A stretch of DNA of 64,000 nucleotides from Psychrobacter sp. FDAARGOS_221. GTDB lineage: Bacteria > Pseudomonadota > Gammaproteobacteria > Pseudomonadales > Moraxellaceae. Where the stretch lies: NCBI RefSeq assembly GCF_002313155.2, contig NZ_NWFK02000001.1:2790001-2854000 (forward strand), in the 5' to 3' direction. The translations under genes were made by a program, and so were the position numbers. Position 1 is the stretch's first letter. Each line of letters starts with the position of its first letter. Under the pieces are notes generated by a model. It was given only the letters and a program-made list of their open reading frames with translations, made no database searches and was not told the DNA's origin. Shown in pieces: positions 52,812 to 61,532 of this stretch.

Positions 52812-53981
52812 ATGTCTGAATATCATTACACTCCCACTAAGCCAAAAGTTGGCCGTGCGCGCCTCACTATCTGGATTGCCCTAACGGGTATTATTATATT
52901 GTTGGTGTGGGCATATTTTGCCAAAATCGACCAAGTAACCCGCGCCAAAGCAACCGTTATTGCCAGTGCGCGTACTCAAGAAATCCAAGCCTCAGAGGGC
53001 GGTGTGTTAACCCAAATCTTGGTTGCTGAAGGTGACGATGTCAAAAAAGGCGAGCTTTTGGTAGTGCTTGAGGAAGAACGTGCAAAAGCGGCTTATGATA
53101 ACTCAGCGACTAAAACGGCTGCGTTGCAAGCTAAATTAGCGCGTCTGAATGCAGAAATCTTTGATAGACCGTTGGTTTTCCCAGACAGACTGGATAAATA
53201 CCCTGAATATGTAGAAAATCAGACCAACCTTTATAATCGCCGTAAGCAAGCGATTGATGAAGAAGTGTCTTCACTTGAGCAAATGTTGGTATTGGCTAAG
53301 CAAGAGCTAAGCATGAACGAGCCACTGCTTGAGTATGGTGACGTGAGTCAGGCTGACGTTATTCGTCTACGCCGTCAGGTTGCCGATATCGAAGCACAAA
53401 TTAATAACAAGCGTAATAAATACTTCGAGGAAGCGCAGGCAGAAATGACCAAAGCGCAAGAAGAGTTAGACAGTGAGATGGAGCAGTTACGTGACCGCTC
53501 ACAAGTGCTTGAAGAAAAGCGTCTATTGTCTCCACAAGATGGTAAGGTAAACAGCATTAATATAACCACTATCGGTGGTGTTGTTAAGCCAGGTGAAGTT
53601 ATTATGGAGCTGTTACCGACTACCAGTGACTTAATTGTACAGGCTCAAGTGAGCCCCGCAGATATTGCCTATGTTAAAGAAGGGCAAGCAGCATCAGTTA
53701 AATTAGATGCCTACGACTTCTCAATCTTTGGTGCGATGAATGGTACAGTTACTTATATCAGTCCTGATACCTTAATTGAGAAAACACCGAAAGGCGAAGA
53801 ACCTTATTACCGTGTGTTGATCAAAATAGGTAAAGCAGAGTTTGCTGATCGCGGTGACGAGATTGTCATTAAGCCTGGTATGACTGCAAGTGTCGATATT
53901 AAGGCAATGGAGCGTACGGTATTATCTTACTTAACCAAGCCAATTACCAAAACCTTGTCTGAAGGCCTAGGTGAGCGTTAA
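52812..53981 (+). CDS. HlyD-family membrane fusion protein (LapC-like)
   Basis: Periplasmic adaptor of 389 residues linking the ABC exporter to the TolC-like channel. One N-terminal membrane segment (about 18-36, LTIWIALTGIIILLVWAYF), then a biotinyl-lipoyl half (IQASEGGVLTQILVAEGDDVKKGELL), a long coiled hairpin (about 90-235), the second lipoyl half (LLSPQDGKVNSINITTIGG) and the beta-barrel, ending IVIKPGMTASVDIKAMERTVLSYL. Typical of RTX/adhesin exporters. No adhesin gene lies within the window. Confidence 0.96.
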   Translation: MSEYHYTPTKPKVGRARLTIWIALTGIIILLVWAYFAKIDQVTRAKATVIASARTQEIQASEGGVLTQILVAEGDDVKKGELLVVLEEERAKAAYDNSATKTAALQAKLARLNAEIFDRPLVFPDRLDKYPEYVENQTNLYNRRKQAIDEEVSSLEQMLVLAKQELSMNEPLLEYGDVSQADVIRLRRQVADIEAQINNKRNKYFEEAQAEMTKAQEELDSEMEQLRDRSQVLEEKRLLSPQDGKVNSINITTIGGVVKPGEVIMELLPTTSDLIVQAQVSPADIAYVKEGQAASVKLDAYDFSIFGAMNGTVTYISPDTLIEKTPKGEEPYYRVLIKIGKAEFADRGDEIVIKPGMTASVDIKAMERTVLSYLTKPITKTLSEGLGER

Positions 53982-54299
53982 TTAAGTTTGTTCAGTGTTC
54001 ACTCAATCAGATGTTGTATAAATGGGTGAACACTACTCAGATTGATGTTGGATATGTAAATTGCATAAAGTTATCAGTCCATTCAGAGTTGTGAGCTAAT
54101 AGTAAATAGATCGAATATTTGGTAAAATCCTTGGTAAATCAAAGCTTTTTTAAAAAAATCGAACTTTTTTAAAAAAAGTGCAAAAAAAGGTTTGACACCC
54201 AGATTAAAATCTATATAATACACATCCACAGCAACGGAGCTTAGTTATAAAAACTAGCTTCTTAGCAAGTTTCTAAAATGTTATTAAGATAGAAACAAA
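53982..54299. other. Intergenic region before the tRNA pair
   Basis: Contains an inverted repeat AGTGTTCAC / GTGAACACT (53994-54002, 54026-54034) without a T run shortly after the HlyD stop, A-rich tracts near 54150-54187, and the tRNA promoter at 54192-54219. Confidence 0.5.
54192..54219 (+). promoter_or_regulatory. Promoter of the tRNA-Val/tRNA-Asp unit
   Basis: TTGACA (consensus), 16 bases, TATAAT (consensus), ending 80 bases before tRNA-Val. Strong sigma70 type, as expected of stable RNA. Confidence 0.9.
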
Positions 54300-54375
54300 G
54301 GGTGATTAGCTCAGTTGGTAGAGCGTCTGCCTTACACGCAGAATGTCGGCAGTTCGAGCCTGTCATCACCCACCA
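54300..54375 (+). tRNA. tRNA-Val (anticodon TAC)
   Basis: 76 bases with CCA encoded. Acceptor GGGTGAT/ATCACCC, D-arm GCTCAGTTGGTAGAGC, anticodon arm TCTGC-CTTACAC-GCAGA with TAC, T-arm with TTCGAGC. Very close to the enterobacterial tRNA-Val. Confidence 0.98.
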
Positions 54376-54431
54376 CTCTTTATAGAGTATCACTTCTTTA
54401 GAAAGTGGCTAAACATTCTAAAGCGACCTAA

Positions 54432-54508
54432 GCAGCGGTAGTTCAGTTGGTTAGAATACCGGCCTGTCACGCCGGGGGTCGCGGGTTCGAGTCCCGTCCG
54501 CTGCGCCA
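54432..54508 (+). tRNA. tRNA-Asp (anticodon GTC)
   Basis: 77 bases with CCA. Acceptor GCAGCGG/CCGCTGC, D-arm with GTTCAGTTGGTTAGAAT, anticodon arm CCGGC-CTGTCAC-GCCGG, T-arm CGGGTTCGAGTCCCG. It is 56 bases after tRNA-Val, in the same transcript. Confidence 0.98.
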
Positions 54509-54553
54509 TATTTTAAAACAGATTTAAACCTTGTCGTTTAAACAAGTTTCAAT

Positions 54554-54583
54554 CCCAAACTTCCCCTAGTTTGGGGTTTTTTT
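54554..54583 (+). terminator. Intrinsic terminator of the tRNA unit
   Basis: CCCAAACT pairs with AGTTTGGG (54554-54561, 54568-54575) over six bases, then T7. It is 45 bases past tRNA-Asp. Confidence 0.9.
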
Positions 54584-55000
54584 GTGGGTGATGGTTTTAG
54601 GTGTTTGCTTTAAAAGTCTTTGTTAGTAAGGGATTTAGTGGTTCTGAAACTTGAGGATGAAACTGATATCAATGACTTTTCATATTTCTTAATATCTTTT
54701 ATTGGATGTTTAAGGGGTGAAAAACTATTAAGAAATTCTAATGATGGTTTAAGCTAAACTACGGTGACCAAATGCTCGGTGACCAAATGGTGACCATTTT
54801 GTGACCAAAGTAGGAAAAGACAGGAGTTGGTTGCACGCTTGACATTACCTTCCTATTTAATCCAGTCAAACCATATACACGATAAATAGACCGATCGTAT
54901 TATTCATGTATTATAGATACAATAGAGCTAACTATTGATAATATATCAATAGATGACCTAAATTAAATTATCTGGTTGTGTTTCAAAAAGTATGCTGACA
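54584..55000. other. Gene-poor stretch with short GGTGACCAAATG repeats
   Basis: No convincing gene. GGTGACCAAATG occurs twice at 54765-54789, with a third GGTGACC and a GTGACCAAA nearby. The stretch AACTACGGTGAC also resembles AACCACGGTGAC at 57091-57102, in a second Rhs scrap, so this may be decayed Rhs sequence. The bases near 54975 (GGTTGTGTTTCAAAA) may be the outer end of the IS1-like element. Confidence 0.4.
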
Positions 55001-55438
55001 TTAGACATAATTAATATAACAGAACAGCATATCAAAATTCTTAAAATGATTATCGAACTTTTTAGAGAAACCACAAGTTTTTCTAACGGCTGGTCTTAAT
55101 CTTTGTCTTATTCGACAGTTATTGCCTTCAATACCAACAGTATGTTGTTTACCAACTCGTTTATGGACAGCTTTAAAAGCAGTTATAAAGCTGTCCATAG
55201 CTATATACCCATAGTCAACTTTAAGTTGCTTGAGAGGGGCTCTAAGCTTCTTAGCTGTCTTTAAATCTTTACCCCATACATAAGCGACTATCTCACCTGT
55301 GATGCGGTCATAGGCATAAATAAGCCAGACTTTACGCTTGTTCTTGCCTACATACGTCCAAAACTCATCGACTTCAAGTTTTCGGTAGTACTGTCGCTTC
55401 GGGGTGAGTTGGTATGCCCAACCTTGTATCGTGTTTAG
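55001..55438 (-). pseudogene. IS1-like transposase, C-terminal part
   Basis: About 145 codons open without a start: KLEVDEFWTYVGKNKRKVWL, IYAYDRITGEIVAYVWGKD, AMDSFITAFKAV, HTVGIEGNNCRIRQRLRPAVRKTCGFSK and a last NHFKNFDMLF. This is the InsB part of an IS1-type DDE transposase, with Asp in VDEFW and the Glu in GIEGNN. The N-terminal zinc-finger InsA part is missing; a stop stands at 55441. The element is truncated on its right and is surely inactive. It abuts the Rhs scrap, and may have caused its loss. Confidence 0.85.
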
Positions 55439-55447
55439 CTAGCGTAG

Positions 55448-55472
55448 GCTGGGCTTTTAGCCCAGCTTTTTT
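55448..55472 (+). terminator. Hairpin GCTGGGC-TTTTA-GCCCAGC with T6
   Basis: Perfect 7-bp stem and T6 on the plus strand. It lies between the IS1-like fragment and the Rhs remnant. It is an orphan terminator from whatever gene once stood here. Confidence 0.75.
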
Positions 55473-56060
55473 GTGTATAAGCGATTATTAATACATCAAC
55501 ACCTTTGGCAGACGTATTGCTAAAAACAGTCAAACACAAGTTAAAACCAAGCTGATTAATCGTCAATATTCAAGAATACATAAATATCATATACAAGAAG
55601 ATAAAACACAGTTTGCAAGCGTGCGTTTCCTATGGGATGGTAACAGGCAACTACAAGAACAAACCGATACCCATACATTTACCACCATCTATGAGCAAAA
55701 CTCGTTTGAACCAGTAGCGAGATTGGTTTGGTTAAAAGATGAGTTATTAAAATCCGCCAATGATGAGATAAAGAAGGCGGAGCGAGAAAGCTGGGAAGAT
55801 GAACCTAAACTTATTCCAAATATTACAGTTTATCATTATCATAATGATAAACTCGGTACGCCCAATGAGCTGACTAATGATGATGGTGAGGTGGTTTGGC
55901 TTGCGGATTATGAGGTGTATGGTAATACTGCTAAGGTTGTTTACACCCTATTGAATTGAGCAGTATTTCTGTTTCTGTTGATGAGCTTCAGCCGTTAAGA
56001 TTTCAAGGTCAGTTTATAGACCGAGAAACGGGTCTGCATTATAATCGGTTTAGGTATTAT

Positions 56061-56126
56061 GTGAGGAGCGTGAATAAAAGGTCTGGGAGACCTTTTTAGC
56101 GACGCAAGACGAAGAGCTATGCTCGT
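56061..56126. repeat. 66-bp palindromic insert in the Rhs remnant
   Basis: It separates RYY from DLGMF, which are adjacent in Rhs proteins. It holds two hairpins: AAAAGGTCT-GGG-AGACCTTTT (56076-56096) and GAGC-TAT-GCTC. Its length is 22 codons but it brings a TAG. It looks like a small REP- or MITE-type element. Confidence 0.5.
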
Positions 56127-56185
56127 AGTGATTTAGGGATGTTTATCAGCCGTGACCCTATTGGGTTACTTGGTGGTATTCCAGT

Positions 56186-56566
56186 ATGCACCGAATCCTA
56201 CGGGATGGATTGATCCGTTTGAGTAGGAGTACGGCTGGTAAACAGCAAAAAACTAGAGCATTAGCTATTGATTCAAATCAACCAGAATATGTTAGAGGAT
56301 GGGTTCGAAATGAAATTCGAAGAGTTGAAAGACTTAAATCACAAGGTATTACTAGACGATTAAGAATTCCACCAGGTTTTGATTTGGCTCATTGGAGAGG
56401 ACATGAAAGCAAGAAAGGTTTCGATTACACATATACAGATTTAAATACTAAAGGTTTACATCGGACTCAACATAGGCACGATAATAAAGGACGTAAGAAT
56501 AAACCACGTTCTTCGAATAAATGCTTAGGGAGAACGAATGAGGTTATTAGAGCATCTAGACTATAA
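56186..56566 (+). CDS. Rhs C-terminal toxin-like tip domain (orphan)
   Basis: Frame of 126 codons. The first residues overlap the Rhs core end in another frame; from LSRSTAGKQQ on it is the tip: EYVRGWVRNEIRRVERLKS, IPPGFDLAHWRGHESKKGFDY and LHRTQHRHDNKGRKNK. Such a basic, His-rich C-terminal module behind the PxxxxDPxG end fits polymorphic toxin tips; the RGWxRNE and LAHxRGxE pattern suggests the toxin type 8 (Ntox8-like) group, which I cannot confirm. No secretion core remains attached. A DUF2750-like immunity gene follows 15 bases later. Confidence 0.6.
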   Translation: MHRILRDGLIRLSRSTAGKQQKTRALAIDSNQPEYVRGWVRNEIRRVERLKSQGITRRLRIPPGFDLAHWRGHESKKGFDYTYTDLNTKGLHRTQHRHDNKGRKNKPRSSNKCLGRTNEVIRASRL

Positions 56567-56581
56567 AATTGGAAGAATGAA

Positions 56582-56893
56582 ATGAATATTCAGAAAAGGT
56601 ATGAGTCTATATTAAAACTTGATAGTAATAAGAGATATGAGTTTTCTGTTAGTACCATTGCAGAAAGCGAAGAAGTATTCTTTCTATCAAATGAAGGTTT
56701 AATCATTTTATCAGATTCAAATGATAACAAATTTATACCAATTTGGCCTGAAAGGGAGTTTGCTGAAGCATATAAAGATCAGAATAGAAAAGAAACTATT
56801 GTGAAAGTGACTTTAGAAGAATTAATTTTCGGAACTGTTCCAGACTTATTAAATAAAAATATTAAGTTGGCTATATTTCCAGTTCTAAAATAG
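56582..56893 (+). CDS. Immunity protein, DUF2750-like
   Basis: Protein of 103 residues. The pattern RYEFSVSTIAESEEVFFLSNEGLIIL, then FIPIWPEREFAEAY, then a C-terminal helix matches the DUF2750 immunity family, which uses a Trp-Pro motif like the one here. It stands directly after the toxin tip and is intact, as expected if the pair is kept to protect against sister cells. Base content is AT-rich like the tip. Confidence 0.75.
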   Translation: MNIQKRYESILKLDSNKRYEFSVSTIAESEEVFFLSNEGLIILSDSNDNKFIPIWPEREFAEAYKDQNRKETIVKVTLEELIFGTVPDLLNKNIKLAIFPVLK

Positions 56894-57083
56894 TACTGAA
56901 ACAAAGATTGCTCTAAAAGATTTTGTATATGACTTAAACCAGTATCTTATAGAATTTCTCGATGAAGGTTATGACATACCATATTTGTAAGGTTAAATAT
57001 ATATTTAAACTTAGCTGAATATATACTCAGAAAGTAGGTTGGGTGAAGCTGGTGACACCCCACAACATAAACCGAAAAAGGCT

Positions 57084-57156
57084 TTAACTTAACCACGGTG
57101 ACGACTCATTATCACTATGATTTCTTTGGACGCCGTATAGCAAACACAGCGTTTTA
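57084..57156 (+). pseudogene. Second Rhs scrap
   Basis: The frame LTTVTTHYHYDFFGRRIANTAF then a stop shows one YD-repeat with the same FGRRIA as at 55501. It ends 79 bases before the DedA-LssY stop on the other strand. It is probably a displaced tip border from an earlier toxin cassette. Confidence 0.6.
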
Positions 57157-57231
57157 ATATTTATTGTGATTTTATCTAGATGACATAATAAAACTCAGAG
57201 TTTGTCAATCGCCCCCAATTTTGGGAGTTTC

Positions 57232-58578
57232 CTACAAAATCAACAACACCCTACCATCCGAAAAATAATCGTGTAAACCATCCTCAACAACAGGTTGCCC
57301 TATGGTCAATAACCGAGTGGTTAAATGGCTGGCATGCTGAGCGACCTCTTGGGCAAAGCTATCTCTTTGGCTATCTATATCGGCATCCACCTTATGTAAT
57401 AAGGTTGGAATACCGCCATGAAAAGTCACTGCCAATCCATCATCATAGCTAATCGCACCCAGCCACCGCTTTTTACCAGTCTCAAGGTCTATCCCTGCAT
57501 ACCACCAGCGGATATGCACCCGTTTGCTTAGCGTGCCCGCCTTTTGATAGGCATAATCTTGTGGCTGACCCTGCCAAAACAAATCTGAAACAGGCGGTGT
57601 TTTATTTTTCAGCAACTGCCAATAGTCACCAATTTCAAGCTCATCACGAGAGAAGGTCTTATTCTCTATCCAGCCCATGGCTTGCATTAAATCTTTTGGG
57701 CTGTCGCCACTGAAGATAATATTGATGCCTTGTGCCTCATACCCATACGACTGCCCTGCATAGGTTTTTAGATTATCATTCAAACCATTATTGTTTGACA
57801 GCGGTTTTAAAGACAGCGGTTTTAAGGATTGTTGCAAGAGTGCCAAATCATTTGTTTTTATATGCAGGGGCTGAGACACCAAAGGCGAAGTGCTAATAAA
57901 GTTATCACTTTTCTCAAAAAAATGGCTGTAGTTTTGCCAGCCAATACCCCCTAATAAAACCATTATGAGCGATGTTTTATAATAAGGTATAGACCAAAGT
58001 CGATGGCTTAGCATCACTAACAATACCAATAATAAGATTATTAAAGCACTTTGATGCTCTATCAAAAATATATTAAGCTCCGCCCACCAGCCACTTAAAT
58101 AAGGGAAAAGCAGTAGGCTTGTATCGATACCTGAGGCTAAAAGATACCCCCAAAATACCCAAAGCCCAACACCTAAAACCAAACCGATGCTTGAAAACAA
58201 GCTAAATCTTTGCCATTTGACTTGTTGACTGCCTGCTAAAAAAGGCACAACCCATGCAACAGGTCCTAGTAAACGTGCAAACATCAACAAGAAGTTACCT
58301 TGTGTTTGCATTAGCAGACGAAATCGAGCAATGGGACGCTTGGTTTTGGGTTGCCAACCCATCAGCCAGCGTTGGGCATTTGCACCCATTTTACGACCAA
58401 TAAAAAAGCTGGTTTGGTCACCAATAAGACCGCCCATTGCTACCGCTAATACACCAAGCCATGAACCATGAAATAGCTGATACCCTGCGGTGAGTAAAAA
58501 AGGCTCACCGTGTACAAACAGGTTAATGCCAATAACTGCATCAAAAAAAGCACCCAAAAGTAAAATAAATATGGACAT
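57232..58578 (-). CDS. DedA-family membrane protein with LssY C-terminal domain
   Basis: Protein of 448 residues. The N-terminal half is a DedA/VTT membrane domain: GEPFLLTAGYQLF, GGLIGDQTSFFIGRKMG, FRLLMQTQGNFLLMFARLLGPVAWVVPFLAG with the conserved E, G, R and FARL. Residues about 240-448 form an LssY-type domain (DLMQAMGWIENKTFS, YAYQKAGTLSKRVHIRWWY, DDGLAVTFHGG). DedA proteins are linked to lipid flipping; LssY to the envelope. It is convergent with the Rhs island and in a row with the glycosyltransferase. Confidence 0.9.
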   Translation of the reverse strand: MSIFILLLGAFFDAVIGINLFVHGEPFLLTAGYQLFHGSWLGVLAVAMGGLIGDQTSFFIGRKMGANAQRWLMGWQPKTKRPIARFRLLMQTQGNFLLMFARLLGPVAWVVPFLAGSQQVKWQRFSLFSSIGLVLGVGLWVFWGYLLASGIDTSLLLFPYLSGWWAELNIFLIEHQSALIILLLVLLVMLSHRLWSIPYYKTSLIMVLLGGIGWQNYSHFFEKSDNFISTSPLVSQPLHIKTNDLALLQQSLKPLSLKPLSNNNGLNDNLKTYAGQSYGYEAQGINIIFSGDSPKDLMQAMGWIENKTFSRDELEIGDYWQLLKNKTPPVSDLFWQGQPQDYAYQKAGTLSKRVHIRWWYAGIDLETGKKRWLGAISYDDGLAVTFHGGIPTLLHKVDADIDSQRDSFAQEVAQHASHLTTRLLTIGQPVVEDGLHDYFSDGRVLLIL

Positions 58579-58629
58579 GATGGTTTTTGCCTAAAAGTTG
58601 CGCCTAAAAATTGCGCTGATGGTTTGTGT

Positions 58630-59412
58630 TTAAGAATTGCTAATAGGTTTACTTTCTAGCGGTTTTTGCTTAGTGTTATAGTGACCAAATTGATATTCAA
58701 TTTCGTTATTTTTGAGCTCTCCAAAGAAGAATCTACGTACGTTTGCATGCAAATATTTTAATCCAGTGCTAAAAAACCCATCTTGTTTAAGTCGTCTTGG
58801 GTCAAAAGAGAACGCCACAGGAATAAATCGAAATCGCCATGTCTTAGACGCTCGTTTGACATAGTCACAGTCTTCACAAAGCTGAATCTCTTGGTCAAAT
58901 CCACCCAACTGGTGATGCGCTCGTTTGGTTGATAAAATACAAGCCCCCACTGCTGTGGGAAAGCCAAATTGCGTGACATACATGCCCGCATTAAATCCCA
59001 TATATGCAATCTTATAGTGCAGTGGCAAGCCTTTGGCACTCATATACACACCTGCCACCTCAATACCACTAGCACTTAGATGTATCTCTGCTTTGGCTAA
59101 AAAGTCTGGCTCAAGACGAACATCGGCATCTAAAAATAACAATCGTTCATGCTTGGCAAGCTTAGCACCCGTATTCCGCCCTAAGCTGACGCCTTTGGTG
59201 TGCATATTATGAACGGTCAGGTCTGGGAGGCGATTGGTAAAGGCTTTTGCTAAATCTCTTGTGTTGTCATCACTGTCTGAGTCGACGACAATAACCTCGA
59301 AGTTTTGGTAGGTTTGCTTGGCAATATCAGATAATAAGTTTTCGATTCGCTCAGACTCATTAAGGGTGATGATAACGATGCTAAAAGGATTGCCTGTGAT
59401 TGTGATATTCAT
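58630..59412 (-). CDS. Family 2 glycosyltransferase
   Basis: Protein of 260 residues with the GT-A fold: FSIVIITLNESERIENLL, VIVVDSDSDDNTRDLAK, LFLDADVRLEPDF (DXD-type metal site) and GGFDQEIQLCEDCDYVKRA (catalytic ED motif). A C-terminal region with aromatic residues may bind membrane. The acceptor is probably a lipid, from the neighbours. It is 51 bases before the DedA-LssY gene. Confidence 0.92.
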   Translation of the reverse strand: MNITITGNPFSIVIITLNESERIENLLSDIAKQTYQNFEVIVVDSDSDDNTRDLAKAFTNRLPDLTVHNMHTKGVSLGRNTGAKLAKHERLLFLDADVRLEPDFLAKAEIHLSASGIEVAGVYMSAKGLPLHYKIAYMGFNAGMYVTQFGFPTAVGACILSTKRAHHQLGGFDQEIQLCEDCDYVKRASKTWRFRFIPVAFSFDPRRLKQDGFFSTGLKYLHANVRRFFFGELKNNEIEYQFGHYNTKQKPLESKPISNS

Positions 59413-59529
59413 TTATGTATTCCTTGGCTAGATAAAAGGTCAGTTGTGTTTTGATGTTTTAAGTTTAGCAAGGGTTTCTGAACACTTTCTGAATAGCCTG
59501 ATAGAGAACGCTTTTTAGAATAAAAAAAA

Positions 59530-59555
59530 GGAAATCAGCTTTTAGACTGACTTCC
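59530..59555 (-). terminator. Terminator after the PAP2 gene
   Basis: On the minus strand GGAAGTCAG, loop, CTGATTTCC (one A-C mismatch), then T8. It is 150 bases after the PAP2 stop and separates it from the glycosyltransferase unit. Confidence 0.75.
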
Positions 59556-60456
59556 CGTGGAGAAAGGGTTTTCATTATTTTTATTTTTCTTATTATCTGT
59601 TTACCTTATATATTCTAACCACCAAATATGAAGGAAACCTGAACGGCAAATCTGATATTAAAAAAGTATCCAAAACCTCAATACGTTATCTTTCTTCCCA
59701 TGATAGTCAATATTATTCTATTATTTTCTGAGAGGGCTTTGCACTGCCATTGTAAAACGCAAATAACCTTAGATCACTTAAATCACTTAAATACTCTATG
59801 AGTAATGACAGACCAATAACCAAGCCAACAACACCCGATACTATTAGCATCTGCCAACCACTACTGACACCCACATAAGCACGTACCAGAAGTAAAATTG
59901 AACAGACAAAGTGTGCACTAATGATAAATAACATTGATTTGCCTGTTAGCAAGGACGCCCAGCGCTGATGATACTTATTAAACCAAGCGATGCCCACAAT
60001 TACTGAAAACCAGCCTAAGGACGCACCAAGCACCACATCCAAATACCAATGTGCACCAACAGCCACCCGTGCCAAACCAACAACCCCTGCAAAAACAACC
60101 CCCAATATCATCCACATGGCGTGCGTCTTATTGTTTATTTTAGGGAATAAACCGATAGTAATGGCAATAATTCCTGTAAATGCAGTTATGGTATGACCTG
60201 ATGGCAAGCTGTTGTGTGCTGTCAAAAAGTCACCAATCACCACAAACTGTCCTGCCTCTAATACAGCACCAGGGCGAGGCACATCCAATAAATGCTTACC
60301 TACCGCTGAGGCAAGCGTCGCAATAGGTGCAGATGCCAATATAAGTAGCCATACTCGCTTTTGGTACAGTAAGATTGGGGACAATAACATTAACAGAACA
60401 GAGGTATCCCCTAACTGTAAATACCCCATTCTTAACACAACATCATCGTAGAATAA

Positions 60457-61236
60457 TTAAGCCACCTGTCTATACTGGGCAGGTGTCATATCATTAAGTG
60501 AATCATGGGGTCTTTCGGTGTTATAAACCGTGATCCACTCCTCAGTCAGTTGACTGACTTCATTTAAATCATTGAATAAATAACAATCCAAAACCTCATT
60601 GCGGTAACTACGATTAAACCGTTCAATATAAGCATTCTGATAAGGACAGCCAGGCTCAATATAGTCAATATAGATACCGTGAGCCGTTGCCCAATCAGTA
60701 AACACTTTAGAGGTGAACTCACTACCATTATCCACACGAATTTGCTTAGGATAACCATGCCACTCGGCTAACTGGTCAAGGTAGCGAATCACTCGGAGTG
60801 AGGGAATGCTGGTACCAATATCAATGCCGAGTATTTCGCGGTTGTAATCATCAATCACATTAAAGGTTCGAAAGCGAATATTATTGTGCAGCTTATCGCT
60901 CATAAAGTCCATAGACCAAGTATGACCCAATGCGTTTGGCACACTTAACGGCTGGGGGTTACGTGTTGGTAGCCGTCTTTTAGACTTACGGCGTAGGTTT
61001 AAGTTTAAAGCTTTATAAACACGGTGTACTCGTTTATGATTCCATGAATAGCCAAGCTTGCGTATACGCTTAAAACACTTTGGGAAACCCCAACGATTGT
61101 GCTTATCTGTTAGTTCATTTAAGACATCAATAATCTCACTATCATCAGATAGCTTAGGCTTATAGTAATAAGCGGTTCGACTCATACAGACCACCTGACA
61201 GCTCGATGCAATACTGACACCATACTGCGCCTGCAA
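60457..61236 (-). CDS. IS3-family transposase OrfB
   Basis: Catalytic part of 259 residues. The DDE residues are in WSMDFMSDKL, RVDNGSEFTSK and AYIERFNRSYRNEVLD, with the HTH_21-like N-terminus CMSRTAYYYKP. It is made as OrfAB by a -1 shift at A AAA AAG (61284-61278), after which the frame reads KKAIAPACERKVWAQE into this one. The TTG at 61236 is only the first possible codon. Confidence 0.96.
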   Translation of the reverse strand: MQAQYGVSIASSCQVVCMSRTAYYYKPKLSDDSEIIDVLNELTDKHNRWGFPKCFKRIRKLGYSWNHKRVHRVYKALNLNLRRKSKRRLPTRNPQPLSVPNALGHTWSMDFMSDKLHNNIRFRTFNVIDDYNREILGIDIGTSIPSLRVIRYLDQLAEWHGYPKQIRVDNGSEFTSKVFTDWATAHGIYIDYIEPGCPYQNAYIERFNRSYRNEVLDCYLFNDLNEVSQLTEEWITVYNTERPHDSLNDMTPAQYRQVA

Positions 61237-61271
61237 TTCTTGAGCCCAGACTTTGCGCTCACAAGCAGGCG

Positions 61272-61532
61272 CTATAGCTTTTTTATGATATCTTCCTGCA
61301 TTTGCGCTTTGAGGCTTAAATCAGCATACATCTGTTTAAGCCTACGGTTTTCTTCTTCAAGCTCTTTTAGTCGCTTAACATCAGAGGCTTCCATGCCTCC
61401 ATACTTGGAACGCCATTTATAGAAAGTCGAATTAGCAATTCCGTACTTACGGCACAGCTCTTTAGCAGGTATTCCTGCTTCTGCTTCTTTTAAAATGGAT
61501 ACTATTTGGGTCTCAGTCATTCGTTTGCTCAT
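61272..61532 (-). CDS. IS3-family transposase OrfA
   Basis: Protein of 86 residues with HTH (TQIVSILKEAEAGIPAKELC, YGIANSTFYKWRSKYGGME) and leucine zipper (LKELEEENRRLKQMYADL). Typical of the IS407 group. It ends at IIKKL, with the slippery A AAA AAG two codons before the stop. Confidence 0.97.
   Translation of the reverse strand: MSKRMTETQIVSILKEAEAGIPAKELCRKYGIANSTFYKWRSKYGGMEASDVKRLKELEEENRRLKQMYADLSLKAQMQEDIIKKL

Larger units (their letters stand above)
55492..56566 (+). pseudogene. Rhs/YD-repeat protein, C-terminal remnant
   Basis: The end of an Rhs core, broken in several places. Frame 1 reads NTFGRRIAKNS to YHYHNDKLGTPNELTNDDG and stops at 55959. A shift then gives PIELSSISVSVDELQPLRFQG, QFIDRETGLHYNRFRYY, a 66-base insert with a stop (56061-56126), and DLGMFISRDPIGLLGG. 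Another shift gives QYAPNPTGWIDPF, the conserved end of the core, and a last shift enters the tip domain 56186-56566. The N-terminal barrel is missing. At least three frameshifts and one stop mean no full product. Confidence 0.9.

Noticed and set aside
54765..54806. Integrase attachment site beside tRNA-Asp from GGTGACCAAATG repeats
   Set aside because: No integrase, and no copy of the tRNA 3' end was seen further on; the repeats fit decayed Rhs sequence better.
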